Assembly (NCBI GenBank): GCA_010909165.1
Contig: MU008168.1
Span: 1,550,001 to 1,614,000, forward strand
Length of the DNA: 64,000 bases
Origin: Anthoceros angustus
Lineage: Eukaryota; Streptophyta; Anthocerotopsida; Anthocerotales; Anthocerotaceae
Reading direction: 5' to 3'
Positions 1 through 10,528 of this stretch are shown piece by piece. A model generated the notes under the pieces. That model made no database searches, was not told the DNA's origin, and was given only the letters and a program-made list of their open reading frames with translations. Made by a program: the position numbers and the translations under genes. Within the stretch, counting starts at the first letter, position 1; each line of letters opens with the position of its first letter.

Positions 1-1543
1 ATCAGCACCCTCTACAAGGCGATGGATACTCACTGTCAAAAAGAAGCCACCACCGAGGAAAGAGGGAGACCCACCCCGTTCGGACAACTGTGGTGTGGCC
101 ATCCTGCAAAGGTGTGTACTTGTGTACCTTGGCAGTCGTGCATCTCTCCGCTGCCCAGCCTAGAGGGTTGATAATGACATACTCACGAATAGAGTTCCAA
201 GTAGGGTCCATTACGACAACATCCGCAACAAAGATTTGGTTCCCCCAAGTCAGAAATAGATCTGCCATGACTGACACCCCATTTCGCAAGGTATATGGAC
301 GCTGCCTCTATGGAAAATAACTTCTCTCCTTGGCCTTCAAGAACGTGACGTCGCGAACAATGTCATGCGTAGCGATACATTGCCCTCCAACTGGACAGCG
401 AGCCAGGTGGGACACTTAGTCGTCGAGGGGGGCCCCACAACTACAGGCTGAGAGAAAATAGGCCACAAGCTGGACCAAACCCAGGCGGAACCTCATCGCA
501 GTAGAAAAAGAAGCTAGTGCGATTCGGAACACTTGGATGCAAGGCCGAGCCATAAGCTAAGAGCATGCTCCCTTCCCGAGCAAGAGCGGATGCGGGCACG
601 AACAGGACGCGGAATAGTAGAGTCCAAAAGGATTGCCCCCTATGCCCGCTCGTATTGCTTCTCCTGGAGAAAGGCCTGAAGGCCACATGGCCCTTCCACG
701 GAAATCGAGGAAAAGGGAGGCATGGCCGCCTTAGCCTCAGAGGAAAGGGAATCTGGCCAACTTAAGGGAAGCCTGCAAAGGGAAGGCCCCCTCCTCAACA
801 CCCGAGGTGAAGGCCTCCAAGATGAAAACATCTCGGATTAAGAAACGAGCGGTGAAGGAGGGAGCAGAAAGGGCCCAGCTCCCAAAGAAAGCCGTCGGCG
901 CTGAGGCCTCCATGGTCAGCAAACCTGTGCCCCCAAAAACAATAGGGAGGGATGCCTGCTGCTGAGCATGGCCCCTTTGCGACACACTCGAAGGTCCCCG
1001 GTCCGATAATGTCTCCAAGTGCCTGCATAATCTGTAGATCAAAATTCTGCAAGCCCAATAGAAAAATTGGGGAGGGAGCCACTATTCTAGTGAGATAACC
1101 CGGCTGACGCGCGAAGCAAGACGAAAGGATGCCAAATGCCACTTGAGGGTCCCTTAATAGAGATAGGTCGCCGATGTGGGCCAAGTCCTCCTTCAAAGCC
1201 TCATCCACAAAACCTTGAGTATAGGCCGGAGATCCTACGGGGACCTCCAGGACGCGAAGTCATTGTGAAGGAACTATGTCCCCCTAGGAAATTGAAGAGA
1301 GGGAGTAATGCTAGACGGGGATCAAACCTTGCACTTTAGAATCTTGACCCTCAAATCCAGGCGGAAGAGCTCTGACGAGAAGAGTGCGAAAGCTTCCCTG
1401 ACCTTGCCTCCAGGTCCTAAGATATGAGTGTCATCCGCCAGAGATGCAAAGAGATACTCTCGACCGCATCGGCCCAGCTCAAGTGTGCAGCAAAGAGGCA
1501 CCCCAAGGGATCCTCGTTCATGTTGTTGAGTCCAAAGACAAAG

Positions 1544-1668
1544 AACACTTTCCTTATATGGTCCGTGCTGAAAGTAGAGGGTAGACGGGGAACCATAGAA
1601 AGAGCGGACGAAAGGAATAAGCCCCGTCTACCCTCTACTTTCAGCACGGACCATATAAGGAAAGTGTT
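1544..1668. repeat. Perfect 47-bp inverted repeat with 31-nt loop
   Basis: Bases 1544-1590 and 1622-1668 are exact reverse complements (47 of 47) separated by 31 nt. It sits inside the RT-derived sequence of the decayed non-LTR element, just before the EDPLG-like motif on the minus strand. A transcript of either strand would fold into a long perfect hairpin. It may be a snap-back inverted duplication or an assembly artefact. Confidence 0.95.
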
Positions 1669-1742
1669 ACTGTGCTGGACTCGGCAACCGGCAAGTCTTA
1701 AGACTTGCCAGGTGCACACCTGCATCCTTGAGCTCTGTAAAA

Positions 1743-2338
1743 ATTGCCGTTCTAGAGGCCGTGTTGACGTCCACCTTTAACTCAATCTTGATGTGACTCC
1801 AAAACCACCGCGATACCAAATGCGGCCGACTCGCAATCCCCTGGAGTGGCTATCCCAAATTGGTGGGGATAAAGATGTACCTGGAAATGCTCTCGAAGTT
1901 GGATAGCAACGCTATGACTTATGAGGCATACGAATGCCTCCCCAACGGTAATAGAGTGCACCCCAAGCATGGGCTTCTTCATAGTCGAACTGCTCCCAAC
2001 ACCCGAGATCGGGTGAGGAGTCTCACCGCCATTGCCGTTCTAGAGGCCGTGTTGACGTCCACCTTTAACTCAATCTTGATGTGACTCCAAAACCACCGCG
2101 ATACCAAATGCGGCCGACTCGCAATCCCCTGGAGTGGCTATCCCAAATTGGTGGGGATAAAGATGTACCTGGAAATGCTCTCGAAGTTGGATAGCAACGC
2201 TATGACTTATGAGGCATACGAATGCCTCCCCAACGGTAATAGAGTGCACCCCAAGCATGGGCTTCTTCATAGTCAGTAACCTGCTGGCTCCCAACACCCG
2301 AGAGATCGGGTGAGGAGTCTCACCCCTGGCCATTGCCG
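1743..2338. repeat. 288-bp tandem duplication within the RT segment
   Basis: Copy 1 is 1743-2030 and copy 2 is 2031-2338. They are nearly identical for the first 240 bases and differ by small insertions near the end of copy 2. Both encode the same minus-strand RT peptide from MKKPMLGVHS to VVLESHQD, so the duplication occurred inside the element and is young compared with its general decay. Confidence 0.93.
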
Positions 2339-2865
2339 CCGCCAGAATGAAGAGCTTCGGCTCCAGGCAAAGTGCCCGGGATGCCTTGGCATATTCCCCA
2401 GCACAGTCTAGCAAGAGACACCTCTTGAGCCGCGCCTTGGCGTGGTCCTCACAGACACGATCCACCTTGGTAGATCTTGCTGCGCAACCCCCCTCCTCCT
2501 ATAGAGCTTCGCAGTCCCCGACCTGGAACCGACAGAGGCGAGATGCCACCTCCCTATGGCCGGAAGAACCACCCCTGGAGCGCCGAAGACACCACCGGGG
2601 GAGAAAAAGGAACATAGTCCAAGTCGCCTCGGTGCCCGGGTCCAGCGCAAGACGATCTAGAGAAAGCCGGTAGGTGAGACGAACGTCGTCATGCAGGTGC
2701 CTCCAGAGATGCCGAAAAAGGTGGGGTCCCAGAAAGCGCGCTTCGAACAGAGTGAGCAGATGATCCAATTGCATTCGCAACCACTACCAAGACTCTCGGG
2801 GCGGGCCGAGGGGAGCATCCAAACTCGGAGCCAGATGTATAGCCCCACTAGAAGAAGCAAGCCTC

Positions 2866-4558
2866 ACCTGCACCTCACAGGTGGTTCGATCGAAGTCCTT
2901 GTGTTTGTGCCCAATGTGACATTTCACCCCCTTAACCCCATCGCACAGCTGAGCACAGACTGGAGAAGGGGTGTCCTTGACCGCTACTAAGGGAGTGGAC
3001 TGCACCATAGGGGTCTAGGTCGCGAACAAACAAGAACGACACGATTCAGGAAACCACCTGTGGACAACTGGCCGACGGTGTCAGGGTCGAGGGGCATCGG
3101 GTGCCAAGGACAAAGCGTCCTCAGTACTTACCAAACATACGAAGTGTACATTCCGATGGCGAGCCCCACTGGGTAGCCCGAAGATCCCCACCCAGAGAGG
3201 CCGCAACTCGTCAAAACACTTGACAACCCACTATGCAGACCCCGCTCCCGAAATCCTGAACAGAAACCCTAAAAGCCCGCGGCCGGCTGGAATATGAGGG
3301 CCTCGCCAAAGCCCGCTAGAACCGAAAAGCCGGGCCTCGCCACTACAAAACTCCACCCCCTGCCTGAAAACCCTAAAGCCATCGCCGCAGAACTCGAAAC
3401 CTATGAATCCTTAGCTAAACTTGGAAGACTAGTCGCTACAAAACCCTAAACCTAGAAGCCGGCCGCTCACCATTGGGCCCCGCCATTGCAAAACTCCACC
3501 CCCTATCTGTAAACCCTAAAACCGCTGCCATAAAACCTTAAACCTGGAAGATCAGCTACCGTACAACCCTAAACCTGGAAGATAAGCTGCCATAAAACCC
3601 TAAACTTGTGAAACCCTAAACTTATGAAACCCTAAACCTGGAACCTGGCTCACCGCCGGCCCGCCGCCACGACCTCCTAGGCCTTCTGTCGCGTCAACCC
3701 CAACCATGGCATGAAATGATTGACGAATCTCGGTGTTTCTGGTCACATTTGAAGGATATGGAGACTGTGGATGGATGCGATTTTTGGTGAGGATTCAGAA
3801 CGAATTTCTTTCCACATGTTTAATTATTTAAAAAAATAAAGGATAAGTAGATCAAGACGTGAGGATCAAAATGGTATTTGGACCCATCTGGAAAAACTCT
3901 GGAATTTCAAAGATATGTAGGTTGAACATGCCCAAAGACTCAATTTGAGTCCCACGGACCATCTGGATTAATGAACATCAAGGGTGAGGAACTGAGAGCT
4001 GAACTGAGAGCTGATGTGCCGGCTGGTGTCAAGTGCTCGTGCAACCACTATCCCTCCCATTAGAGAAAGGGCATTGCACATATAGGTGATGATAACTCAA
4101 CCTTAGAGGCTGGGATCGGGGAGGAGCAACAAACTTGGTTCCAACAGCATATCCGGTCCTATGAGCGCGCCGCTGCCATCCAAATCATCCTCCTCAAATG
4201 CGTAGAATCCTCGTTAGCACTAGTGAGCACAATCCCAATGAAGCTTTTGTGATGCCGATGCAGCACTAAAGCTGATGCAGCCCTTCTAAATATGACAAAA
4301 GTGAGAAAAGCTTGAGATATACGTTTGCCTTTTGCACGGTTCTTTTGGAAACTGGGCTGATATGCTATTAATAGTACAGCACCACAGAAGATGGGCCTGC
4401 ACGATCATATCGTCAATTTTAGTTTTGGTGATCATATTATCAACAAAAACGTTGGTTTATAAATGCCTAGGTGGATTGTTACTACAGGTCGTCTGTGTAT
4501 GTATCCATAAACCCAAAACCCTAGCAAGGGTGAGCTCCTTCGAACTGCGGATACCGGC
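2866..4558. other. Gene-free stretch with a telobox-rich tract
   Basis: No supported gene. Between about 3255 and 3645 there are roughly ten copies of the telobox/telomere-like motif AACCCTAAA, interspersed with CCTGGAAG and GCCGGC words, in one orientation. The remainder is unremarkable. The last 60 bases are the NOP16 upstream region and contain another telobox (AAAACCCTAG, 4515-4524). Confidence 0.6.
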
Positions 4559-5408
4559 ATGGCGAGGTCCAGGCGATCGTACAAGAAAACTCGGCCGGTT
4601 GTGCGGGTGGGCTTGCAAAAGCGCAAGTCCAAGCTGCTCCATCCGCAGCCAGTATGCCTGCCTGGCTCTGATGAAAGGTTTGTGCCCTTTGCTGTTGACG
4701 CTCTTCTGATTCTGTCATTGACATCATGGAGTAAGTGTTCGGGAGCAATTCTGAGGCTGGGATTGTGACTTCTGCAGGTTGGAATGGAACGACAAAGGGA
4801 CTGTGTTAGATAATTATCGAGCTTTAGGCATCCTCTGCAACCCTAACGTCATTGGTGCTCGCTCGGGATCGGGGAAGACTGTGCAGTTGGTGAGCTTACA
4901 GAAGCCGTTGTCAGCGGAGCCTGAGACTGAAGAGTACGACAGCGACAAGGAGCCTGACGGTATGGAAGGTTTTGGGGAGGGGAAGGGCAGGGAGGACCGT
5001 GACCTAACATGCAGCCTTATCCGCGTTCTGTGTGTGTTGTTGTTTGGCAGAGTTGAGATCTGCCCTTGGCAAGAAGAGGAAGGATGGTCGAACTGCTCCT
5101 CTCCAGCGTCTCACTACAATGCAAAGAGTCTATGTGAGCCGACTAATCACCAAGCACGGGGACAATTATGAGGTTAGCACCTGGCTTGGTGATGTGTGGC
5201 TTCATTTTGTTCGTGCAACTCATCATGCTCCGGCTGTTTCTTGTTTCAGGCAATGTGGAGGGATATGAAGCTGAACAAGATGCAACAACCACCGGCCGTC
5301 CTTCGTTCTTTGTGTGAACGCTACCATGCATATGAGAAGAATGTTGTTGGTTCATCCGATTCTTTGGAAATAAAGGCTGGCATTTCCGATTCCTATTGTC
5401 AACTTTAA
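4559..5408 (+). CDS. NOP16: Nop16, nucleolar 60S ribosome biogenesis factor
   Basis: Nop16 is a small basic nucleolar protein of pre-60S particles. The family N-terminus is clear (MARSRRSYKKTRPVVRVGLQ), followed by LEWNDKGTVLDNYRALGI and the C-terminal block LTTMQRVYVSRLITKHGDNY, AMWRDMKLNKMQQ, LRSLCERYHAY. Four exons join in phase: 4559-4677, 4778-4959, 5051-5172, 5250-5408, all with GT-AG introns of 78-100 bp, giving 193 residues, close to the usual plant length. A telobox at 4515-4524 just upstream fits co-regulation with ribosomal genes. The next gene begins only about 40 bp after the stop. Confidence 0.93.
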
Positions 5409-5450
5409 ATCCCTCCTGCACGAGCACACGACAATGCTAGGAAAGGCACG

Positions 5451-7190
5451 ATGCCCAGTGCGCTGCACATCTCCTTACCCTTTGACGTTGGTGACGATAG
5501 GAAGCTAGGGCAGTTGGAGCGCCACTGTCTTGAACCAAGTGTGACATTGCCTCCCGCTGCTGGGCTAAAGTTTTGTTCACCCGAATCGGACTCCGGACCA
5601 GGTTGTTTTCTATTTTCACTACATTTCAGCCAAACTCCTCATGTGTCGTCCGGCCTTCCATGGCTGCTAATCAATGTCGGTAGAGCCCAAGTCCAGCAGC
5701 CTGCGTCCGTGATACAATGGATCCTTCCAAGACACCCACCAGCTCAAGACCTAAGGCACATGAAGGTGGACTACTTTGCATCATGCGAGTTGAGTTTGCT
5801 TCTCGTAAACAAGGATGTCCGATGTTAGAGTTTGCGACTGCAGGAACGATTTCTGTGCAGTCACATGCATCAGAGCAGAGCGCTAGAGGAACAGGGTTGG
5901 GAAGGCAATTTCTGCGGCTTTTGGAAGACGAGGTGCTCTCCAAGTCTGATTTGCATCGTGCCAAACCAGATGCTGAGCATGGGCAAGAGTCCTCCGGTGC
6001 CAGCACCATGGCGGAGCGTCTTCAGGAGTTGTTGGGAGATAAACAGCCCCCTGCAACTGAGACCCGGAGAAACCCTCTTCCTCTGGCTCAGCAAATCATG
6101 GAGCTGGCTTCAGCAGAGGATGTACAGCCTGTGACCGTTCCTTCCTTCTGGTGTTAATTTTCCTCGCTCATAGGCAGTCTGAGGGCGTGCTCGGTTTCAG
6201 GTGGCACAGCATAGAGGGGTTGAAGTTGGCAAGCAAATTTTGGAGGATGGTCAGCTCCTTGAAGAGCGGGGAAGGGAGTTGAACGATCAAATTGACGAAG
6301 CTCCTGATTCAGATAGCGAGGGCGCTTTTGGGGTGAGACAAGATTCTCGAAGCCCTGTCCTTTTCTGCCATTTCCAGGTTTGCCTTATGAATCACAGTTG
6401 TCTCTCAGATATTCCAGCGTGACAGTACAACCGATGTAGCTAGTGCCCCAGTGATGGCCCGTCCTAGAAACATGATGGACCGCTTTCAAGAAGCTTTACT
6501 TGCTGCTCCGAAAATTGAAGATGATCATACCAGTGGATGTGCAAGGGTGCCAGTGTACTGAAATAACTCTGCCTGCAAGTCCTATCACATTTGCACTCAG
6601 CAGTCCCGAGTAGTGTTGTGTTCCCTGTAACAAACAGGTGGTTCTTGATGATGGATAGTGTTGGGTTTTCTGCACGGCTTCAAAGGGTTATTCAGAAGGA
6701 GAAGGACCAGGCTTCGGCGTTTGCCAAGTCTCTCTCACTGGGTCTCAAAAATCAAGGCAAGATTTGATTTGTGAAGAGTTGAAAAAAACTTGCTTGTACA
6801 ATGTGATCAGCAAACCTGCGTCACATCGTTGAATATCAGCTTTTGTTCCAGGTTCCTCAAGATTCTTGGTTCTTAGAATCATTAGCAGATATCTAGAAGC
6901 ACGGCTATCAACATGCAACTGTGAAGTTTTGAGTGCTCCTCAGGTGTGGTGGGTTTTCATGCTTGTAATAGATATTTCCTGCAAGGTTCCCTCATGGGCA
7001 AGTTTCTTCGCAGGGCTGGTTTGATGATGGTAATAACTCGGAAGTAGCCAGCGTCCAAGCAGTAAGTAGAATCGTCCAAGCCATCTTCAGTTCCAAAACA
7101 AGCTGTGACCTTGATCTGGAAGCGGGACGGATCGTTCGAATACACCATCCATGGTATGTATGCCTTTCGAACTCATCTACTACATGCGCT
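5451..7190 (+). CDS. Unrecognised multi-exon plant gene
   Basis: I do not recognise the family. Coding-looking pieces separated by plausible introns run along the plus strand. They are a first block from 5451 or 5717; 5717-6140 (open; MAERLQELLGDKQPP, LPLAQQIMELASAEDVQ); 6201-6333 (acidic, coiled-coil-like, LLEERGRELNDQIDEAPDSD); about 6420-6545 (MARPRNMMDRFQEALLAAP); about 6650-6765 (GFSARLQRVIQKEKDQASAF); about 6855-6940 (LVLRIISRYLEARLST); and 7014-7190 (VSRIVQAIFSSKTSCDLDLE, IVRIHHPWYV). The last block looks beta-rich and ends near a stop in the 7150-7200 range. Exon borders and the start are not resolved. The content suggests a nuclear protein with a charged N-terminal half, but no function is claimed. 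Confidence 0.5.
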
Positions 7191-7618
7191 ATGTGAAAGA
7201 ATTTTTACGTGTGAAGGATTCCGTTCTATTGTCACAGGCAGGAGATAACAAACGCTGAAGGGTTTTGGAAGATCATAGTTTGCACATATTTTGTGACCAT
7301 GGTGGCAGAACAGTGATTATGCACACAGGATAGTACCCGAACCCCTCAACGACGGCCTAATTTCTTCAAGGAAATTCGCCGAAGTGAAATTTAATCGCTT
7401 TTTAAGGTCAAAATATTAAAATTAAATTTTGAAAAAAATGGAACCAAGTTCCACTAAGGATTCGAGGTAAGTAAGAGATGCCCGAAACCACCAAGAACTG
7501 AATCTGCTGAGTCCATTGCCACCAAGACGATCGTCCTCGGTCAAATCCGTTTCTTTCCTTCTATGGCGAGTTTGGGGGGGAGTATCAACGTGAAGCATTT
7601 TTCCGATGCAAAACAACA

Positions 7619-7754
7619 TTGGCAAATGCCCCCTCCTCGAAACATCGGACAAAACACCAACACACTTTGAAGTAGTACGACCATCCTTGGCAAATGCCCC
7701 CTCCTCGAAACATCGGACAAAACACCAACACACTTTGAAGTAGTACAACCATCC
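7619..7754. repeat. 68-bp tandem duplication
   Basis: Bases 7619-7686 are repeated at 7687-7754 with about one mismatch (GTACGACC against GTACAACC). It encodes nothing recognisable. Confidence 0.9.
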
Positions 7755-8389
7755 GAACGTGAAAGTCCTTCACAAAACTTTTCGAGACAAGACTTGCCCA
7801 CTCAATAAAGAATAGTAATTAAACGAAGGTATTCATAACACATTATTACGAACGCTAGTAGTAGAAGAAGAAGAAGAATTTTATTTAAGTCCACTAAGGA
7901 CGGATTTCCGTCATGGGACTTGGTACTTAACAACTTGTACCATGGTTGCCTAAGCTACTTGCACCAAGGGCATCCATTCCCTTTAGTAAGATCTTGGGAG
8001 GAGCACGGCGCGCCCTACGACTGCACTCAGGGTCCTCGACCCTCCGAAGCTTATTTGGTGGGCCAGCACCCCATCTCACCTGGCTTGTGGAGTTCCCACG
8101 TCAAATGATAGATGGGTGAGGCTTCAATCACACACCGTTTGTAGGAATCAAGCATCTCGGGGTGCACATACACCGGATGATGTAAGAACTCCACAATTAA
8201 GTGCCCCAAGGGCGGATCAATGCTGGGATGGGAACCATCCTCTCACACGACGTGCCTAACCTGTTAGCACCAAGGGCATTCACTTCCTCTAGGGACCCCA
8301 TTCAACCTCTAAAGGGCGAACCTACTCAAATTCAGTCGTTGTCGGTGTATTTTGAGGTGTAAGATTTTTTCTAGATTGATTCTTCATCG

Positions 8390-8479
8390 TAGACCTTTGA
8401 GTATGTGTGCTTGGCATCCAGGGGAACATGATCTTAGACCTTTGAGTATGTGTGCTTGGCATCGAGGGGAACATGTGGA
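8390..8479. repeat. 45-bp tandem duplication
   Basis: Two copies of a 45-bp unit start at 8390 and 8435. Both contain GAGTATGTGTGCTTGGCATC and GGGGAACATG. Confidence 0.9.
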
Positions 8480-9094
8480 TTTTTATAGAAGAAAAAACGG
8501 ACACCATCTTCGTGCCCAACGATGGGCATGGAGGCGAGATTCTTGAAAGATGACCTGAACCAAGGCTAGACTACATGCGAACGCGGGGCCTTGGTGTGAG
8601 CGGCAGAGGGCCTTGGTGCGTGCAAACGGCCAAATTGTCTGTTTGGAAATTCGGATGGGCATTCTCGTAACCTTGAATTGTAGTGATTTTTTATGAGGAT
8701 GTCCATGGCCTTGCCAGATAAAGTTTGCTCAACCCAACTCTTTGACAAGCTCTTTCCCGAGTGAAGGTGCTCTCTCGTCTCACCGTATGCAAGAAATGCC
8801 ACGTCGTATTAGAAATTTGTGGAAGGGGTGTCTGTTGTTTTTAGAAATGCAGGAGTGGATGCAACTCTGCATGATGATAATTGTGGGAGTGAAGCCGAAG
8901 TCACCCGATGTTTCTGTATGTAGATATGCATAAATAGCTGAAATTCAGCCCAAAACTAAGAGCTGAAATTCAGCCGAGAATCTCAGAAAACAAGCTTCGT
9001 CCTATAGGGGTTAAGTACCGGTCGAAGCCCTCTAGGTGTTCCATCTAAGTACCGGTCGAAGCGCAGGATGCTTAACAAAGCATATTTTTATAAA

Positions 9095-9154
9095 GGTGCG
9101 TCCATTTCGCCTAACCCATTTGGGCCACGTGCTATACCATTGAGCCAAGACGGC
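9095..9154 (-). pseudogene. tRNA-like fragment (possible SINE head)
   Basis: On the minus strand the sequence begins GCCGTCTTGGCTCAATGG, which matches the acceptor stem, D-arm and A-box of the tRNA-Lys at 10009-10080 with a few changes. The anticodon arm and T-arm do not follow. It may be a decayed tRNA or the tRNA-derived head of a SINE. Confidence 0.5.
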
Positions 9155-9219
9155 ACCCGCTCTGCCGTTACGAAGAGCATCTTAACTAATTCACCATCTC
9201 CAATGCATCTCCTGATCAA

Positions 9220-9960
9220 AATGGTATGGCGGTGATTTTGTTTCAGCTCTATAAAAAGCTCCGACTCGGGGAAGCAATTGTATCAATGTGGAGTGTTGTG
9301 CAAAAATTCATAGAGAATCGGTCATCTAGGGGTCAAGATGATAGCATGGAAGCCCTCACTTGGAGCAACGTTGTATCAACTTGGGGTGTAGAGCGAAAAT
9401 ACGTGAGTCAGTTCATCATGTAGGGATTAAAATGGCAGCATTCAACGGTGTTGAGATAGGAGACAACTCTTTTTCATGTGAAAATAGAGCAAGAGATATA
9501 TTAAAAGGAGAAAACTTGTGACTTGCGCATATTTTGTGACCATGTGGCATGCAAAGCCCTCACTCGGGGCAAACATTGTATCAACATGAGATGTGGCGCG
9601 AAAATGAACCTAGGATATGGCTCGAAAATGAACTTGGGATGTGGCGTAAAAATGAACGTGGGATGTGGCGCGAAAATGAATGTAGGATGTGGCACGAAAA
9701 TAAATGAGTTTGTTCGTCATCTAGGGGTTAAGATGACAGCATTTAATGGTGTTGAAGCAGGATATAATTTTTTTCTTTTTTTCGTCCGTTGAGGCAGCAT
9801 ATAATTTTTTTTTCTTTTTTTTGTCCGTTGAGGCAACATATAACTTTTTTTTGATGAAAATAGAGCGTAAGATATATTGTATGGAGATAACTTGTGACTT
9901 GCGCATATTTTGTGATATTCGAGCAGGCACTGGAGATTCCGTTGAAAAGTTTCAAGACCG
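9220..9960. repeat. Internally repeated block with a 24-bp minisatellite
   Basis: Bases about 9255-9540 and 9540-9960 are two diverged direct copies sharing CATCTAGGGGT(C/T)AAGATGA and AACTTGTGACTTGCGCATAT. Inside the second, five 24-bp units (9589-9708) of the form GGATGTGGCGCGAAAATGAA translate on the plus strand to an 8-residue repeat (MNLGCGAK-like). T-rich runs at 9765-9855 follow as a partial tandem repeat. Confidence 0.8.
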
Positions 9961-10008
9961 ATACACATTACGTCTCGTAGAAAAGGCTTACAATACCTTG
10001 TCCATCCG

Positions 10009-10080
10009 CGCCGTCTGTGGGTATCGAACCCACGACCACGTGGTTAAAAGCCACGCGCTCTACCACTGAGCTAAGACGGC
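10009..10080 (-). tRNA. tRNA-Lys (anticodon UUU)
   Basis: The minus strand gives a complete 72-nt cloverleaf. The acceptor stem is GCCGTCT/AGACGGC with discriminator G, and the D-arm contains GCTCAGTGGTAGAGC. The anticodon stem is CGTGG/CCACG with loop CTTTTAA (anticodon TTT), and the T-arm is GTGGG TTCGATA CCCAC. The gene lacks an intron and the CCA end is not encoded, as expected for a nuclear gene. Confidence 0.96.
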
Positions 10081-10528
10081 TCTGCGCATCCGTTAAGTGT
10101 AAATAATTAATATTATAGATCTATGTACAAGGGTGCCCCCCAGAGAGGATCTCCTACTCCTCGGGCTATGGTACGGTACTTCGCTCTGCGAGTTATGGCT
10201 GTAGAGTCAAGGACATTGCATCTATGATATATTTGAAGACCACGCACAGACGCACCACAAACCGTCTTGCAAGTCGTGTTCTGTTGTTCCAGGCTCCTGC
10301 ATTCCAGAGGCCTACACCTTCATCCAATTCAGCTAGCCCCACACGTGGATGTGCGTTTCATCGTGGCCGATGTCAATGAATGCCGTCCTCACCAACTCAT
10401 CCCTGGTTCTAGCAAGAATCAGAGCACCGGCCAGCATGGGCCGTTCACGAGGATGCTTCCCAGAAACGCTATACGCGTTATCACAGGTCTTGAGGTAGTC
10501 CAGCTGAAAATCAAAATGTTTCTGGCCC
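10081..10528. other. Intergenic region, 3' flank of the uL24m gene
   Basis: No supported gene. It contains the 3' end region of the minus-strand ribosomal protein gene and the 5' flank of the tRNA. Confidence 0.5.

Larger units (their letters stand above)
1..2865 (-). mobile_element. Degenerate non-LTR (LINE-like) retrotransposon with C2H2 finger and reverse transcriptase
   Basis: Read on the minus strand, conserved pieces appear in the order expected for plant/algal non-LTR elements but in shifting frames. A C2H2 finger lies about 2690-2790 (CSLC, then FRHLWRHLHDD after a frame change). A reverse transcriptase segment lies at 2070-2465 (GASRLLTMKKP, HSITVGEAF, PHQFGIATPGDCESA). An EDPLGCLFA piece resembling the RT QGDPLG motif lies about 1440-1540. 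A post-RT block spans 795-1208 (FGILSSCFARQPGYLTR, then IVFGGTGLLTMEASAPTAFF in the neighbouring frame). A C-terminal part sits at 1-420 (ADVVVMDPTWNSI, IINPLGWAAE, and a THDIVRDV stretch). No frame stays open and an intact YxDD was not found, so it is dead. The left end lies outside the window. A second C-terminal piece of the same family is at 47095-47935. Confidence 0.8.
7191..9094. other. Gene-free stretch with short tandem duplications
   Basis: Only short accidental reading frames are seen. Two exact or near-exact tandem duplications lie within and are listed separately. A GAAGAAGAAGAAG run is at about 7865-7878. No recognisable transposon protein or RNA gene was found. Confidence 0.5.

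Noticed and set aside
9589-9708. Possible CRISPR-like array
   Set aside because: Units are contiguous 24-bp tandem repeats without spacers, in a plant nuclear context.
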